From Halosimplex salinum (GTDB lineage Archaea > Halobacteriota > Halobacteria > Halobacteriales > Haloarculaceae), in assembly GCF_003730195.1 (NCBI RefSeq), contig NZ_QWGG01000004.1, positions 1-64,000 on the forward strand: a stretch of 64,000 nucleotides of DNA. Direction: 5' to 3'. Both the position numbers and the translations under genes were made by a program. The notes under the pieces are model-generated. The model was given only the letters and a program-made list of their open reading frames with translations, ran no database searches and was not told where the DNA came from. Each line of letters starts with the position of its first letter. The stretch's first letter is position 1. Below, in pieces: positions 50,675 to 60,350 of this stretch.

Positions 50675-53104
50675 GTGCAACCGAGTTCGTCCGCGCTGCT
50701 GGCGCTGTTGGCACTGCCGTTCCTCGGTGCGGCGTTCGCCCCCCTGGTCTACCGTGTCCTCGGAGAGCGAACCGCCTACTTCGCCGCGGCCGTCGCCGCC
50801 GCGTCACTGGCGCTCGTCGCCAGCCTGTTCGGCACCCAGGGGACCGTCGCGGTCCCGTGGATCCCCACCTACGGCGTCTCGCTCGCGTTCTACGTCGACG
50901 GACTGGCGCTCCTGATCGGGACGCTCGCCAGCGGCGTCGGCGTCCTCGTCTTCACCTACTCCGGCGGCTACATGCACGGCGAGCCCGGCCAGGTGAAGTA
51001 CTACGCGACGCTCCTCGCGTTCATGGGGTCGATGCTCGGCGTCGCGTTCGCCGCCGACCTGATCGCGCTGTTCGTCTTCTGGGAACTGACCAGCGTCTCC
51101 TCGTTCCTCCTGATCGGTCACTACCAGGACGCCGACGCCTCGCAGTACGCCGCCCGCAAGTCGATGCTCATCACGGTCGCCGGCGGCCTGTTCATGCTCG
51201 TCGGCTTCCTCCTGCTCCACGTCGTCGCCACCGGCGTCCCCGCCGTCGACTCCGCGTTCCGCCTCGCCGGCGAAGGGTCGATCCTCGCTAACGCCGACAC
51301 GATGGTCGGCGCGCTGCGCGCGCAGGGACTGTTCGTCCCCGTCCTCCTGCTCGTCGGCGTCGGCGCCGCGACCAAGTCCGCACAGGTCCCCTTCCACATC
51401 TGGCTCCCCAACGCGATGGAGGCGCCCACGCCCGTCTCCGCATTCCTCCACTCCGCGACGATGGTCAAGGCCGGCGTCTACCTCGTCGGCCGCTTCCGAC
51501 CGTTGCTCCTGACCGACGAGTGGACGCTCGTGTTCGGGATCCTGGGGCTCGCGACGATGACGATAACCGCCATCCTGGCCGTCGCCGCCAGCGACATCAA
51601 GGAATTGCTGGCCTACTCGACGGCCTCGCACCTCGGCCTGATCGTCGCCGGCTACGGCATGTCCGGCTACCTCGGCGCCGAGACCGGTGCCTTCCACATC
51701 CTCAACCACGCGCTGTTCAAGGCCGCGCTCTTCCTCGTGGCCGGCATCGTCGCTCACGAAGCGGGGACTCGAGCCATCGACGAACTCGGTGGCCTCGCGA
51801 GCGACCTCCCGCTGACGGCCGCCGTCACCACCGTCGCCGCACTCGGGATGGCGGGCGTCCCACCGTTCAACGGGTTCTACTCGAAGGAGTTCCTCTTCCA
51901 CGCCGTCTACTACACCGCAGAGCACGCGGTCGCCGACGGAGGCTCGGTCCTCTGGTGGCTCCTGCCCGCCGTCGCCGTCTTCGGGAGCATCTTCACGTTC
52001 CTCTACTCCATCAGGTTCCTGATGCTGTTCTTCGGCGACAAGCCCGACGCGCTCGGCGAGGTCCACGCCCCGCCGCTGGCGATGACGGTCCCCGCGGTTG
52101 TGCTCGGTGGACTCGCGCTGGTCGTCGGCCTCGGCGGCGTCGCGGGCACGTTCGGCGTGCACTTCACGCCGCTCGAACGGTTCGTCGGGACGGTCATGGA
52201 GAGTTCGCTCGCCCACGCGGGCGAGGGCGAGCACAGCTTCTCCTACTACCTCCCGACCGAGGTCTCGCCGTGGCTGATCATGAGCGCCGTCACCATCGGC
52301 GTCGGCGCGGTCGCCTACCCGTTCTTCGACGGCATCCGCGACGGCGTCCGCGCGGTCCGAGACGTCGACTACCTCCGCCCGAACTGGTACTACGACGGGA
52401 CCGTGGCCGGACTCGACCGCTCGTCGGCCATCGACGTGATCCAGACCGGGAACCTTCGCACGTACGCGCTCGCGCTGTCGCTCGCGCTCGCGGCACTGAC
52501 GCTCGGCGCCTATGCCGCCGCGGGCGTCGCGGTCCCCGGACTCGCCTTCGCGGGACTCGGGCCCGCGCTCGTGGTCGTGCTCGCGGTCGCCGTCGTCGGT
52601 GCGGTCGCCGTCGCCGCCGCGCCGTCGCACATCGCCGGCGTCCTCACCCTCTCGATCGTCGGGTTCATGGTCGCCATCTTCTACATCCTCGGGAGCGCGC
52701 CCGACCTGGCGCTCACCCAGCTGGTCATCGAGACGCTCGTGCTCGTCATCTTCCTGCTGGTGCTGGACAAGCTCCCCGCGTTCTACGGGACTGCGAACCG
52801 GCTCCGGGCGGCCCGCGACGCCGTCGTCGCGGGCGCGGTCGGCCTCACCGTGACGGTGACGGTACTGCTCTCGACGGCCGCGGGGCCAGACGACGTGATC
52901 GCTCAGTACTTCGTCGAGAACGGGGGTGTTCCGGCAGAGCACGGGCCGATATTCGCCGACGCGGGGGGCGGGGGCAACATCGTCAACGTCATCCTCGTCG
53001 ACTTCCGTGCGTTCGACACGCTCGGCGAGATATCCGTGGTCGCGATGGCCGCGCTGTCGGTCATCACGCTGATCGCCATGCGAGAACGAGGTGAGATCCA
53101 GTGA
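50675..53104 (+). CDS. mrpA: Mrp Na+/H+ antiporter subunit A
   Basis: 809 residues from GTG 50675. It has the proton-channel core of MrpA/NuoL proteins, VGAATKSAQVPFHIWLPNAM and TPVSAFLHSATMVKAGVYLV with the key lysines, about 16 helices, and a C-terminal MbhD/MbhE-like part (NVILVDFRAFDTLGEISVVA). The subunit moves ions across the membrane together with MrpD. It is the first gene of a seven-subunit operon and overlaps mrpB by 4 nt. Upstream in-frame TTG at 50636 is rejected because a TATA-like box lies between. Confidence 0.9.
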   Translation: MQPSSSALLALLALPFLGAAFAPLVYRVLGERTAYFAAAVAAASLALVASLFGTQGTVAVPWIPTYGVSLAFYVDGLALLIGTLASGVGVLVFTYSGGYMHGEPGQVKYYATLLAFMGSMLGVAFAADLIALFVFWELTSVSSFLLIGHYQDADASQYAARKSMLITVAGGLFMLVGFLLLHVVATGVPAVDSAFRLAGEGSILANADTMVGALRAQGLFVPVLLLVGVGAATKSAQVPFHIWLPNAMEAPTPVSAFLHSATMVKAGVYLVGRFRPLLLTDEWTLVFGILGLATMTITAILAVAASDIKELLAYSTASHLGLIVAGYGMSGYLGAETGAFHILNHALFKAALFLVAGIVAHEAGTRAIDELGGLASDLPLTAAVTTVAALGMAGVPPFNGFYSKEFLFHAVYYTAEHAVADGGSVLWWLLPAVAVFGSIFTFLYSIRFLMLFFGDKPDALGEVHAPPLAMTVPAVVLGGLALVVGLGGVAGTFGVHFTPLERFVGTVMESSLAHAGEGEHSFSYYLPTEVSPWLIMSAVTIGVGAVAYPFFDGIRDGVRAVRDVDYLRPNWYYDGTVAGLDRSSAIDVIQTGNLRTYALALSLALAALTLGAYAAAGVAVPGLAFAGLGPALVVVLAVAVVGAVAVAAAPSHIAGVLTLSIVGFMVAIFYILGSAPDLALTQLVIETLVLVIFLLVLDKLPAFYGTANRLRAARDAVVAGAVGLTVTVTVLLSTAAGPDDVIAQYFVENGGVPAEHGPIFADAGGGGNIVNVILVDFRAFDTLGEISVVAMAALSVITLIAMRERGEIQ

Positions 53105-53577
53105 GTCTCGACAGACAACCGACGGTTATCGCACGCACCGTGACGCGACTAGTCGTCCCGCTCATCCTGGTGACGGCTCTCGCGTTGCTCTTCCAGGGGC
53201 ACAACCTGCCCGGCGGGGGGTTCATCGCCGGCGTCCTGACGGTGACGGCCTTCGCGCTCGTCTACGTCATCTTCGGCCTCGACTACCTGGAAGCCGAACT
53301 GCTCGATCGAAACCCCGGGACGCGCTACGAGACCGAGTCCGGCATCATCCGCGAGTACGGCACCGTGTTCGCGGTCGGCCTCGCCGTCGCGGTCGGGAGC
53401 GGGATCGCCGCGATCGCACTGGGGTACCCGTTCCTCACGCAGGCGGTCGCGTTCGTCGAGCCGCTCCCGATCTATCACGAACTGGAGGTCGCCTCTGCGC
53501 TCGTCTTCGACCTCGGGGTGTACGCCGTGGTCGTCGGGGCGCTCCTGACGATCCTCGCGGAGGTGGGCTCGGAATGA
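53101..53577 (+). CDS. mrpB: Mrp antiporter subunit B
   Basis: 158 residues from GTG 53101. It has four helices and the MrpB signature FQGHNLPGGGFIAGVL, followed by a conserved second half with ALVFDLGVYAVVVGALLTIL. It overlaps mrpA and mrpC by 4 nt each. MrpB is part of the membrane domain of the seven-subunit antiporter. Confidence 0.93.
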   Translation: MSLDRQPTVIARTVTRLVVPLILVTALALLFQGHNLPGGGFIAGVLTVTAFALVYVIFGLDYLEAELLDRNPGTRYETESGIIREYGTVFAVGLAVAVGSGIAAIALGYPFLTQAVAFVEPLPIYHELEVASALVFDLGVYAVVVGALLTILAEVGSE

Positions 53578-53942
53578 CCCAGGTCATCCTCGCGACGGTC
53601 CTCGGGCTCCTGTTCGCGCTCGGCACCTACCTGATCCTCCGCCGAGACGTCGTCCGGGTCGTCTGGGGCGTCTCGATCATCGGTCAGGCCGCGAACGTCT
53701 ACCTCGTCACGATGGGCGGGCTCACCGGCCAGTCGCCGATCCTCGGCCACGGCGGCGAGCACCCGGTCGCCTGCTCGGTCCCCGACGCTGGCGCCAACTG
53801 CGTGACCGACCCGCTGGTCCAGGCCCTGGTGCTGACGGCCATCGTCATCGGCTTCGGGACGACCGCGTTCGCCCTGGTCCTGACCTACCGGCTCTACCAG
53901 GAACACAACACCCTCGACCTGACGGAGGTGACCGTCGAATGA
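53574..53942 (+). CDS. mrpC: Mrp antiporter subunit C (NuoK-like)
   Basis: 122 residues with three helices, GTYLILRRDVVRVVWGVSII at the first and second, and DPLVQALVLTAIVIGFGTTA at the third, as in MrpC/NuoK. A short Cys-containing loop (CSVPDAGANC) could form an external disulfide. It overlaps mrpB and mrpD by 4 nt. Confidence 0.93.
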   Translation: MTQVILATVLGLLFALGTYLILRRDVVRVVWGVSIIGQAANVYLVTMGGLTGQSPILGHGGEHPVACSVPDAGANCVTDPLVQALVLTAIVIGFGTTAFALVLTYRLYQEHNTLDLTEVTVE

Positions 53943-55579
53943 GCGCTGACCTCGCCGTGTCGACGACGCACGTCGTCGTCGCGCCGATGCTCGCCGCGCT
54001 CGTCACCGCGGTCCTGACGCTCGGGACGCGCCGGTACGACCGCCTCCAGCGCGTCCTCAGTCTGCTCGGTATCGGCGCCTACGGCGTCGGCGTCATCGTC
54101 CTGACGACCCGGGTCCTCTCCGGCGGGACGCTCACCTACCAGCTGTCGGCCTGGCCCGCACCGTTCGGCATCACGCTCGTCGCCGACGCGCTCGCCGTGT
54201 TCATGCTCGCGCTCGCCGCGCTCACGACGGTCGCGATCCTGATCTTCTCGGTCGCGTACGTCGACGAGGAGGGCCAGCGGGTCTCCTACCACCCGCTCTT
54301 TCACTTCATGCTGCTGGGCGTCTCCGGCTCCTTCCTCACCGGAGACATCTTCAACCTCTTCGTCTGGTTCGAGGTGATGCTCATGCCCAGTTACGTGTTC
54401 GTCGTCTTCTACAGCGGCCCGCGCCAGACCGCCGCGGCGCTCCAGTACACGGTGCTCAATCTCGTCGGGAGCGCACTCATGCTGGTCGCCATCGGCGGCA
54501 TCTACGCGACGACCGGGACGCTCAACATGGCCGACATCACCCGCCGTCTCGCCGACCCCGCGGCGTTCGGCATCGACCCCGCGCCGGTACTCGGCCTCTC
54601 GGCCATCCTCCTGCTCGTCTTCGCGCTGAAGGCCGGTATCGTCCCGTTCCAGTTCTGGGTGCCGCCGGCCTACCGCGCCGCGCCGGCTCCGATCTCCGCG
54701 TTCCTCGCCGGCGTCACCAAGAAGGTCGGCGTCTACGCCATCGTCCGCCTCTACTTCACGGTGTTCGCCGCCGGGGTCGTCGACGGCGGTCTCGGCCTCC
54801 CCGGCCTCTCGGGCGAGTCGTTCCTCGCCTTCTTCGGCCCCGTCCTCTTCCTCATGGCGCTCGCGAGCATGCTCGTCGGCGGCGTCGGCGCCGTGAGCCG
54901 CGACAACCTCGACGACGTGTTCGCCTACTCCAGCATCGGCCAGGTCGGCTTCATCGTCCTGCCCCTGGCGGTCGTCGCCACGATCGGCGACCACTCGTTC
55001 GGGGCGGCGGCGACCGACCTGCAGGTGCTCGGCGTGATCGCGGCGCTGGTCTACTCGCTCAACCACGCCGTCGCGAAGTCGCTCCTGTTCATGGTCAGCG
55101 GCACGGTGTTCGACGCCGCCGACACCATCGAACTCGACCGGCTCGGCGGACTGACGACGCGCTACCCGGTGCTCTCGGGGTCGTTCTTCGTCGGCTCGCT
55201 CGCGCTAGTCGGGATCCCGCCGCTGTCGGGATTCTTCGGCAAGTTACTCGTCTTCGACACGGGCGGTCAGGCGCTCGCGGCCGGCGCACCGGGCGCCGGC
55301 CTGGCGCTGGCGGGTGCACTCGTCGGCGCGATATTCACCATCGCGTACCTCTCGCGAGCGTGGACGAAGGGGTTCTGGGGCGACGTCACGCCCGCCGTCG
55401 AACGCGGCGAGCAGTCGACGGTCCTCGTCGGCGTCGTCGCCGCGCTCGCGCTGGTGGTCGTCGCGATCGGCGTCGGCTTCGACCCGGTGTACTCCTTCGC
55501 GGAGGCCGCGGCCGAGGCCGCCCTCGACAGCGAGGGGTACGTCGACGCCGTGGACCCGGAGGTGGTCGCCCATGAGTGA
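53939..55579 (+). CDS. mrpD: Mrp antiporter subunit D
   Basis: 546 residues, about 14 helices. Key features: FEVMLMPSYVFVV in helix 5 with the conserved Glu, and KAGIVPFQFWVPPAYRAAPA plus GVTKKVGVYAIVR. This is the second large antiporter-like subunit. The last codons overlap a 17-codon ORF that links it to mrpE. Confidence 0.92.
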   Translation: MSADLAVSTTHVVVAPMLAALVTAVLTLGTRRYDRLQRVLSLLGIGAYGVGVIVLTTRVLSGGTLTYQLSAWPAPFGITLVADALAVFMLALAALTTVAILIFSVAYVDEEGQRVSYHPLFHFMLLGVSGSFLTGDIFNLFVWFEVMLMPSYVFVVFYSGPRQTAAALQYTVLNLVGSALMLVAIGGIYATTGTLNMADITRRLADPAAFGIDPAPVLGLSAILLLVFALKAGIVPFQFWVPPAYRAAPAPISAFLAGVTKKVGVYAIVRLYFTVFAAGVVDGGLGLPGLSGESFLAFFGPVLFLMALASMLVGGVGAVSRDNLDDVFAYSSIGQVGFIVLPLAVVATIGDHSFGAAATDLQVLGVIAALVYSLNHAVAKSLLFMVSGTVFDAADTIELDRLGGLTTRYPVLSGSFFVGSLALVGIPPLSGFFGKLLVFDTGGQALAAGAPGAGLALAGALVGAIFTIAYLSRAWTKGFWGDVTPAVERGEQSTVLVGVVAALALVVVAIGVGFDPVYSFAEAAAEAALDSEGYVDAVDPEVVAHE

Positions 55580-55625
55580 GCGACCGGAGCCGTCTTCGGG
55601 CTCCGCGCTGGAGGTGGACTCATGA
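55572..55625 (+). CDS. 17-codon bridging ORF between mrpD and mrpE
   Basis: ATG at 55572 lies 8 nt before the mrpD stop and the TGA at 55623-55625 overlaps the mrpE ATG (ATGA). The product is a 17-residue acidic peptide. The two overlaps suggest translational coupling, handing ribosomes from mrpD to mrpE across a 42-nt gap. Whether the peptide itself has a role is unknown. Confidence 0.45.
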   Translation: MSERPEPSSGSALEVDS

Positions 55626-56275
55626 GACGCTGGATCGGCGTCGGTGTCGGCCTCGCCGTCGCCTGGTTGTTCGTCCGCGGCGTCACGCCGGCGGATGTCG
55701 TCGGCGAGGCGATCATCGGCCTCGCCATCGGGTTCCCCGTCGCCTACGCGTTCCGCAGGTTCTACCTGCCGGAACTGGCGCTGATGGACCGGCTGCGCGG
55801 ACTCCCGTACGTGGCCGCCTACTTCACGCGTTTCGTGTGGGAGCTCCTCACGGCGAACGTCGACGTGGCCTACCGGGTGCTCGCGCCGTCGATGCCGATC
55901 AACCCGGACGTCATCGAACTCCCGCTGCGCGTCGAGACGGACCTGGCCATCACGACCATCGCCAACAGCATTACGCTCACGCCGGGGACGCTGGCGATGG
56001 ACTACGACGCCGATCGCAACACACTGTACGTCCACGCCATCGACGGCCGGGACCACGAGTCCGTCGTCGACCCCATCCGGAGCTGGGAGGACTACGCCCT
56101 CCGGATATTCGACGAGGACCGCAACCCCGGTGACCCCATCCCCGACCCGGACCGTGTCGCGGCGTCGCCGGGGACGGACGACCCGTCCATCGACGGCGAA
56201 ACGGGCTCCGGAGACGCGACGGTCGACGCCGCCGAACAGCCGGCGGACGCGGGAGGTGGGACCGATGGCGAGTGA
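55622..56275 (+). CDS. mrpE: Mrp antiporter subunit E
   Basis: 217 residues. The first 160 match MrpE: two N-terminal helices with GEAIIGLAIGFPVAYAFRR, FVWELLTANVDVAYRVL, and NSITLTPGTLAMDYD with IDGRDHE. An acidic C-terminal tail (about 50 residues, Asp/Pro/Gly-rich) is longer than in bacterial MrpE. It overlaps mrpF by 11 nt. Confidence 0.9.
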   Translation: MRRWIGVGVGLAVAWLFVRGVTPADVVGEAIIGLAIGFPVAYAFRRFYLPELALMDRLRGLPYVAAYFTRFVWELLTANVDVAYRVLAPSMPINPDVIELPLRVETDLAITTIANSITLTPGTLAMDYDADRNTLYVHAIDGRDHESVVDPIRSWEDYALRIFDEDRNPGDPIPDPDRVAASPGTDDPSIDGETGSGDATVDAAEQPADAGGGTDGE

Positions 56276-56555
56276 GGTCCCCGCGTTCCTGGAGACGGCC
56301 GTTCTCGGCGGCCTCGTGCTCGCTTCCGTCGTGACCCTCCTCGCCGGCTACCGGGTCATCCGCGGGCCGACCGTCCCCGACCGCGTGGTCGGACTGGAGA
56401 CCATCGGCACGAACGTCGTCGCCATCGCCGCCCTGTTCGCGCTCCAGACCGGCGAGGGCCTGTTCGTCACGGTGAGCCTCGTCCTCGCCATCATCGGGTT
56501 CATCAGCACCATCGCCGTCGCGCGCTTCATCACCGAGGGTGACATCATCGAATGA
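56265..56555 (+). CDS. mrpF: Mrp antiporter subunit F
   Basis: 96 residues, three helices, with the MrpF pattern YRVIRGPTVPDRVVGLETIG and VARFITEGDIIE at the end. The start at 56265 sits inside the mrpE C-terminal codons, and the stop overlaps mrpG by 4 nt. Confidence 0.92.
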   Translation: MASEVPAFLETAVLGGLVLASVVTLLAGYRVIRGPTVPDRVVGLETIGTNVVAIAALFALQTGEGLFVTVSLVLAIIGFISTIAVARFITEGDIIE

Positions 56556-56914
56556 TCTCGACAGTCCAGGCCGTCGTCGTGACCGCGCTCGTCGTCGTCG
56601 GGAGTTTCTTCCTCCTCGTGGGGACCGTCGGACTCCTGCGACTCCCGAACGTCTACAACCGGATGCACGCCACGAGCAAGGCGGCCACGCTCGGTGCCTC
56701 TTCGATGTTGCTCGCGACCACCGTCTACTACGGCCCGGTCGGTGACGGCCTCACCTCGCTGGTCGGCATCGTCTTCCTCTTCTTCACCGCGCCCACCGGC
56801 GCCCACGTCATCTCGCGGGCCGCCCAGAAGATGGGCGTCCCGTTCCGCGAAGGCGCGGACTGGCCGGGGACCGTCCCGATGCACGACGAGGACGCCCGGC
56901 GCGACGACGACTGA
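56552..56914 (+). CDS. mrpG: Mrp antiporter subunit G
   Basis: 120 residues with three helices and the MrpG motif RLPNVYNRMHATSKAATLG, then FTAPTGAHVISRAA. The acidic C-terminus is a haloarchaeal feature. It completes the Mrp operon; the whole antiporter would export Na+ in exchange for protons. Confidence 0.93.
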   Translation: MISTVQAVVVTALVVVGSFFLLVGTVGLLRLPNVYNRMHATSKAATLGASSMLLATTVYYGPVGDGLTSLVGIVFLFFTAPTGAHVISRAAQKMGVPFREGADWPGTVPMHDEDARRDDD

Positions 56915-56998
56915 GGACTCGACCGTCGCTCGCTCGTCGGTCGTCAACCGGTCACACACCGCCGGGTCGCTTTTCACCGCGACCCTCGATCCACGGGT

Positions 56999-57766
56999 AT
57001 GACTCACTGGACCGATGTCGCCTACCGGGAGCGATCGGAGGTCTTTCGCCCCCACCTCGAAGCCCGGGTCGAGGACGCGGCCGACGAGACGGACGACCTG
57101 CTCGCGCTCCTGGCCGACCACAGCGTCGAACCGGAGACGGCTCTCGACGTGGCCTGCGGCATCGGCCGCCACGCCGTCGAACTCGGCGACCGCGGCGTCG
57201 CGGTCCGCGGGATCGACATCTCCGAGTCCTATCTCGACCGGGCCCGCGAGCGCGCCGCCGACCGCGGGGTGGCCGACTCGGTCGCGTTCGAGCGCGGCGA
57301 CATGCGCGACCTCGGCGAGCGCGAGGGCGCGTACGACCTCGTCGCCAACCTCTGGACATCCTTCGGCTACTACGACGAGGAGACGAACCGGGCGGTGCTG
57401 GCGGGAATGCGCGAGCGGACGGCGGACGACGGCGCGCTCGTGCTCGAACTCGTCGACCGCGAGGGGGTGCTGGCCGACTTCCGGCCGGCGGGCGTCCCCG
57501 AAGACGACGACCGATACGTCGTCGAGTCGGTCGACTACGACCCCGAGACCGCGCGGATGGAGACCACGCGGCGCGTGTTCGCCGCGACCGACGAGGGGTA
57601 CGACTACGAGGGAGAGATGGTGTACGACCTGCGCCTGTACGCCCCGGCCGAACTGGCGCGGGCCTGCCGCGTGGCGGGCTTCGACGAGGTGTCGCTGTAC
57701 GCCGGCCTCGACGGGGCGGCGGTCGAGCGAGAGACGACCCGACTGGTCGTGGTCGCCGAGCCCTGA
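56999..57766 (+). CDS. Class I SAM-dependent methyltransferase
   Basis: 255 residues. SAM motif I is ALDVACGIGRHAVELG near residue 46, then RGIDISESYLDRARER, and VANLWTSFGYYDEETN for motif IV. C-terminal beta strands end RETTRLVVVAEP. The substrate is unknown. It follows the mrp operon after 84 nt on the same strand, with no clear promoter seen. Confidence 0.88.
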   Translation: MTHWTDVAYRERSEVFRPHLEARVEDAADETDDLLALLADHSVEPETALDVACGIGRHAVELGDRGVAVRGIDISESYLDRARERAADRGVADSVAFERGDMRDLGEREGAYDLVANLWTSFGYYDEETNRAVLAGMRERTADDGALVLELVDREGVLADFRPAGVPEDDDRYVVESVDYDPETARMETTRRVFAATDEGYDYEGEMVYDLRLYAPAELARACRVAGFDEVSLYAGLDGAAVERETTRLVVVAEP

Positions 57767-57886
57767 CACGTCGGATCCGTTCCCCCGTCGCGACCGTCCG
57801 GTCTCCCGGGCGACCCGATCTCGATGGCTCAAAGAGTTGTTTGACACCACGGAAGACACTCAAGACAGTCGACAGTAGCGACGAGT

Positions 57887-59196
57887 ATGTCGCTGTTAGT
57901 GAAGCTGTGGGCGCGCCGCCGCGAGCGCCCGGCGCTGGTCGTTCTCGCGGCCCTTCTCGTCGGGACCCTGCTGGTCTACCCCGCGGTCGACTGGTGGCTC
58001 CGCGCGAGCGTCGAGTCCGCGTCGGAGTTCCGCTTCGGCGACTTCGGCGCGTACACGCCGCCGTCGACCGCTGGCAGGCGGGCGAGTCGCTCTACCGGCG
58101 GACCGACGAGGGCGGCTTCTGGGGGACGTACCTCTACCCGCCCGTCGTCGTCCTCCTCTTCTGGCCGTTCACCGCGCCGCTCTCGTTCCGGCCGGCCGCG
58201 ATGGCGTGGGTGCTCGCGACCGCCGTCTTCCTCTGGCTCGGCCTCCAGGCGCTGGTCGCGGCGCTCGGCTACGACCTCCGGCGGTCCGAGCGCCTCGGTC
58301 TCGCCGTCCTCCTCGCGGGCTTTCACCCCGTCGTCCTGACGGCGAAACTCGGCCAGACAGCGCTGTTCATGGGCGGACTCCTCTCGGTCGCCGCGGCCGC
58401 GCTGATTCGGGACGGGACGGGCCGAGCGGATCGCGACCGGGGGGCGACCACCGGGTCCCGATGGGCCTACGTCAGCGGTGCCGCCACCGCCGTCGTCGGG
58501 GTCGTCAAGTTCGCCTACGCGCCCGTCGGCGCCCACCTCCTCCACGACCGCCGCCGCAAAGTTGGAGCGCTGCTGGTCGTTCCGCCCCTCGTCTGGCTCT
58601 CGATCCGGTTTTTCGGCGTCGCCGCTCATCTGACATACGTCGACGTGCTCCGCTGGGGCGTCGAACAGGGGTCGGACGGCGCGCGGTCGCCGACGCTGTG
58701 GCTGGCGCCGTACTTCAAGCCGCTCGCGTGGCTTCCCGCCGCGCAGGCCGTCCGGTTGGTCGTCTGTCTCGGCGTCGTCGCGTGCTCGTTGCTGGCCCCG
58801 CCGCGGGCGCGCCGGACCGTCTTCGCGCTCGGCGTCGCCGCCGTCCCGCTGTTCACGCCACAGACGTACACCTACTACTTCGTCGCGCTCCTGCCGGTCG
58901 CGGTGATCCTCCTCGCCGTCGAACTGGAGCGCGATGGTCGCCCGGAGCTGGTCCTCCTCGGTGTGCTCTGTCTCCACCTCCACGCGTACGGGCTGAAGTT
59001 CCTCGTCCACACGGTGCCGAGCGCGTTCCCGGCGTTCGAGACGCTCCGGCCCGCGTACCTGCTCCTCCAGCCCGGGCTCTGGGGGAACGCCCTCCTCTTC
59101 GGACTCGCCGCTCTCAGGACGGTCCAGTCGATCGACGTCTCGTCGGTGCTCCCGGCCGAGACAGACAGCTTCGATCGCCCGACCGACGGCGACTAG
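57887..59196 (+). pseudogene. DUF2029/GT87-type polytopic membrane protein with a frameshift
   Basis: The N-terminal 57 codons (57887 to about 58057; MSLLVKLWARRRERPALVVL and later FRFGDFGAYT) read in one frame, and the remainder (from about 58060; VDRWQAGESLYRRTDEGGFW onward) in another. The switch lies at 58055-58060, ACG-CC-GCC, where one base seems to be missing from a likely ACG-GAC-GCC. The joined product would be about 435 residues with about 10 helices, of the GT87/DUF2029 type with LYPPVVVLLFWPFTAPLSF and PQTYTYYFVALLP. This is either a true pseudogene or a sequencing error; codon use after the shift is normal. Its stop shares CTAG with the convergent coaBC gene. Confidence 0.75.
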
Positions 59197-60350
59197 GAGA
59201 GGTCCGCGGCGAGTTCGTCGGCGATCCGGGCGCCGAGCCCCGACTTCTCGCCCTCGTACTCGCTGACGTCGTCGTCGCGGACGAGGAGCGCGCGCGTGCG
59301 GTCGGCGGCCATCACGCTCGCGTCGTTACCGACGACGAATGCCATCCCCGCGCGGCCGAGCAACTGGCGGGCGGCAGCGACGATGCCCTCGTCGTCGCCG
59401 CCGGTCTCGGCCTTGAACCCGACGATGGGCAGGTCCGGCCGGGCCTCGCGGACCTCGTCGACGAGTTTCGGCGTCGGTTCGAGTTCGAGCGTGAGGCGCT
59501 CCTTCCCCGAGCGGATCTTCGAGTCGCGGCGCTCGATAGTGTAGTCGGAGATGGCGGCCGCCGAGACGAGCGCGTCGGCGTCCGCGACCGCGTCGAGGGT
59601 CGCGGCCAGCATCTCCGCGGCCGACTCGACCGGGTGGACGCTCGCGTACGGCAGGTCCGGCCCGTCGTGGACCACAGTCACGTCCGCCCCGCGGACGTAG
59701 GAGGCGCGAGCGACGGCCAGTCCGGTTTTCCCCGAGGCGCGATTCGAGAGGGTGCGGATCGGGTCGATCGATTCGGTCGTCGCGCCGCTGGTGACGACGA
59801 CCCGTTCGTCGGCGAGCGGGTCGGGCGTCGCCGCGCGGGCCGTCGCCAGTGCGATGGCGTCCTCTGTCGCGATCTTCGCCTTCCCCTCCTCGACGCGGGG
59901 GTCGACGAAGTCGACGCCCCACGACTCGACGCGCTCGATGGCGTCGAGGACGCCCGGGTGGTCGTACATCGGTTCGTGCATCGCCGGCGCGACGACGACG
60001 GGGACGCCCGCGCCCAGCGCCGTCGTCGCGCAGGTCGTGACAGGCGTGTCGTCCACGGCCGCGGCGATCTTCCCGACGGTGTTGGCGGTCGACGGCGCGA
60101 CGAGCAGCACGTCCGCCCACCCTTCGCGCCCGCAGAGTTCGACGTGTTCGACCGACCCCGTGATCTCGGTGACGACCGGGTTGTCGGTGGCGAACTCCAG
60201 CGCCCAGGGGTGGACGATCCCCTCGGCCGCCCCCGTAGTGACGGCCCTGACGCTCGCGCCCCGGCGGCGCAGTTCGTGAGCGAGTTCGACCGTCTTCACC
60301 GCGGCGATCGAACCGGTGACCCCGAGCGCGACGTTGACGCCGTCCAGCAT
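59193..60350 (-). CDS. coaBC: Bifunctional phosphopantothenoylcysteine decarboxylase/phosphopantothenate-cysteine ligase
   Basis: 385 residues. The CoaC half (1-180) has GVTGSIAAVKTVELAHELRR, HVELCGREGWADVLLVAPST with the catalytic His, and PAMHEPM in place of the bacterial PAMNxxM. The CoaB half begins VVTSGATTESIDPIRTLSNR and shows ASGKTGLAVA. Together they make 4'-phosphopantetheine for coenzyme A. It starts 330 nt before the next gene, and its stop overlaps that of the GT87-type gene within CTAG. Confidence 0.92.
   Translation of the reverse strand: MLDGVNVALGVTGSIAAVKTVELAHELRRRGASVRAVTTGAAEGIVHPWALEFATDNPVVTEITGSVEHVELCGREGWADVLLVAPSTANTVGKIAAAVDDTPVTTCATTALGAGVPVVVAPAMHEPMYDHPGVLDAIERVESWGVDFVDPRVEEGKAKIATEDAIALATARAATPDPLADERVVVTSGATTESIDPIRTLSNRASGKTGLAVARASYVRGADVTVVHDGPDLPYASVHPVESAAEMLAATLDAVADADALVSAAAISDYTIERRDSKIRSGKERLTLELEPTPKLVDEVREARPDLPIVGFKAETGGDDEGIVAAARQLLGRAGMAFVVGNDASVMAADRTRALLVRDDDVSEYEGEKSGLGARIADELAADLS

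Noticed and set aside
50804-52942. 712-residue minus-strand ORF
   Set aside because: Antisense to mrpA, which has clear family motifs; composition is typical of GC-driven shadow frames.
56348-57859. 503-residue minus-strand ORF
   Set aside because: Antisense to mrpF, mrpG and the SAM methyltransferase, all of which have family motifs.
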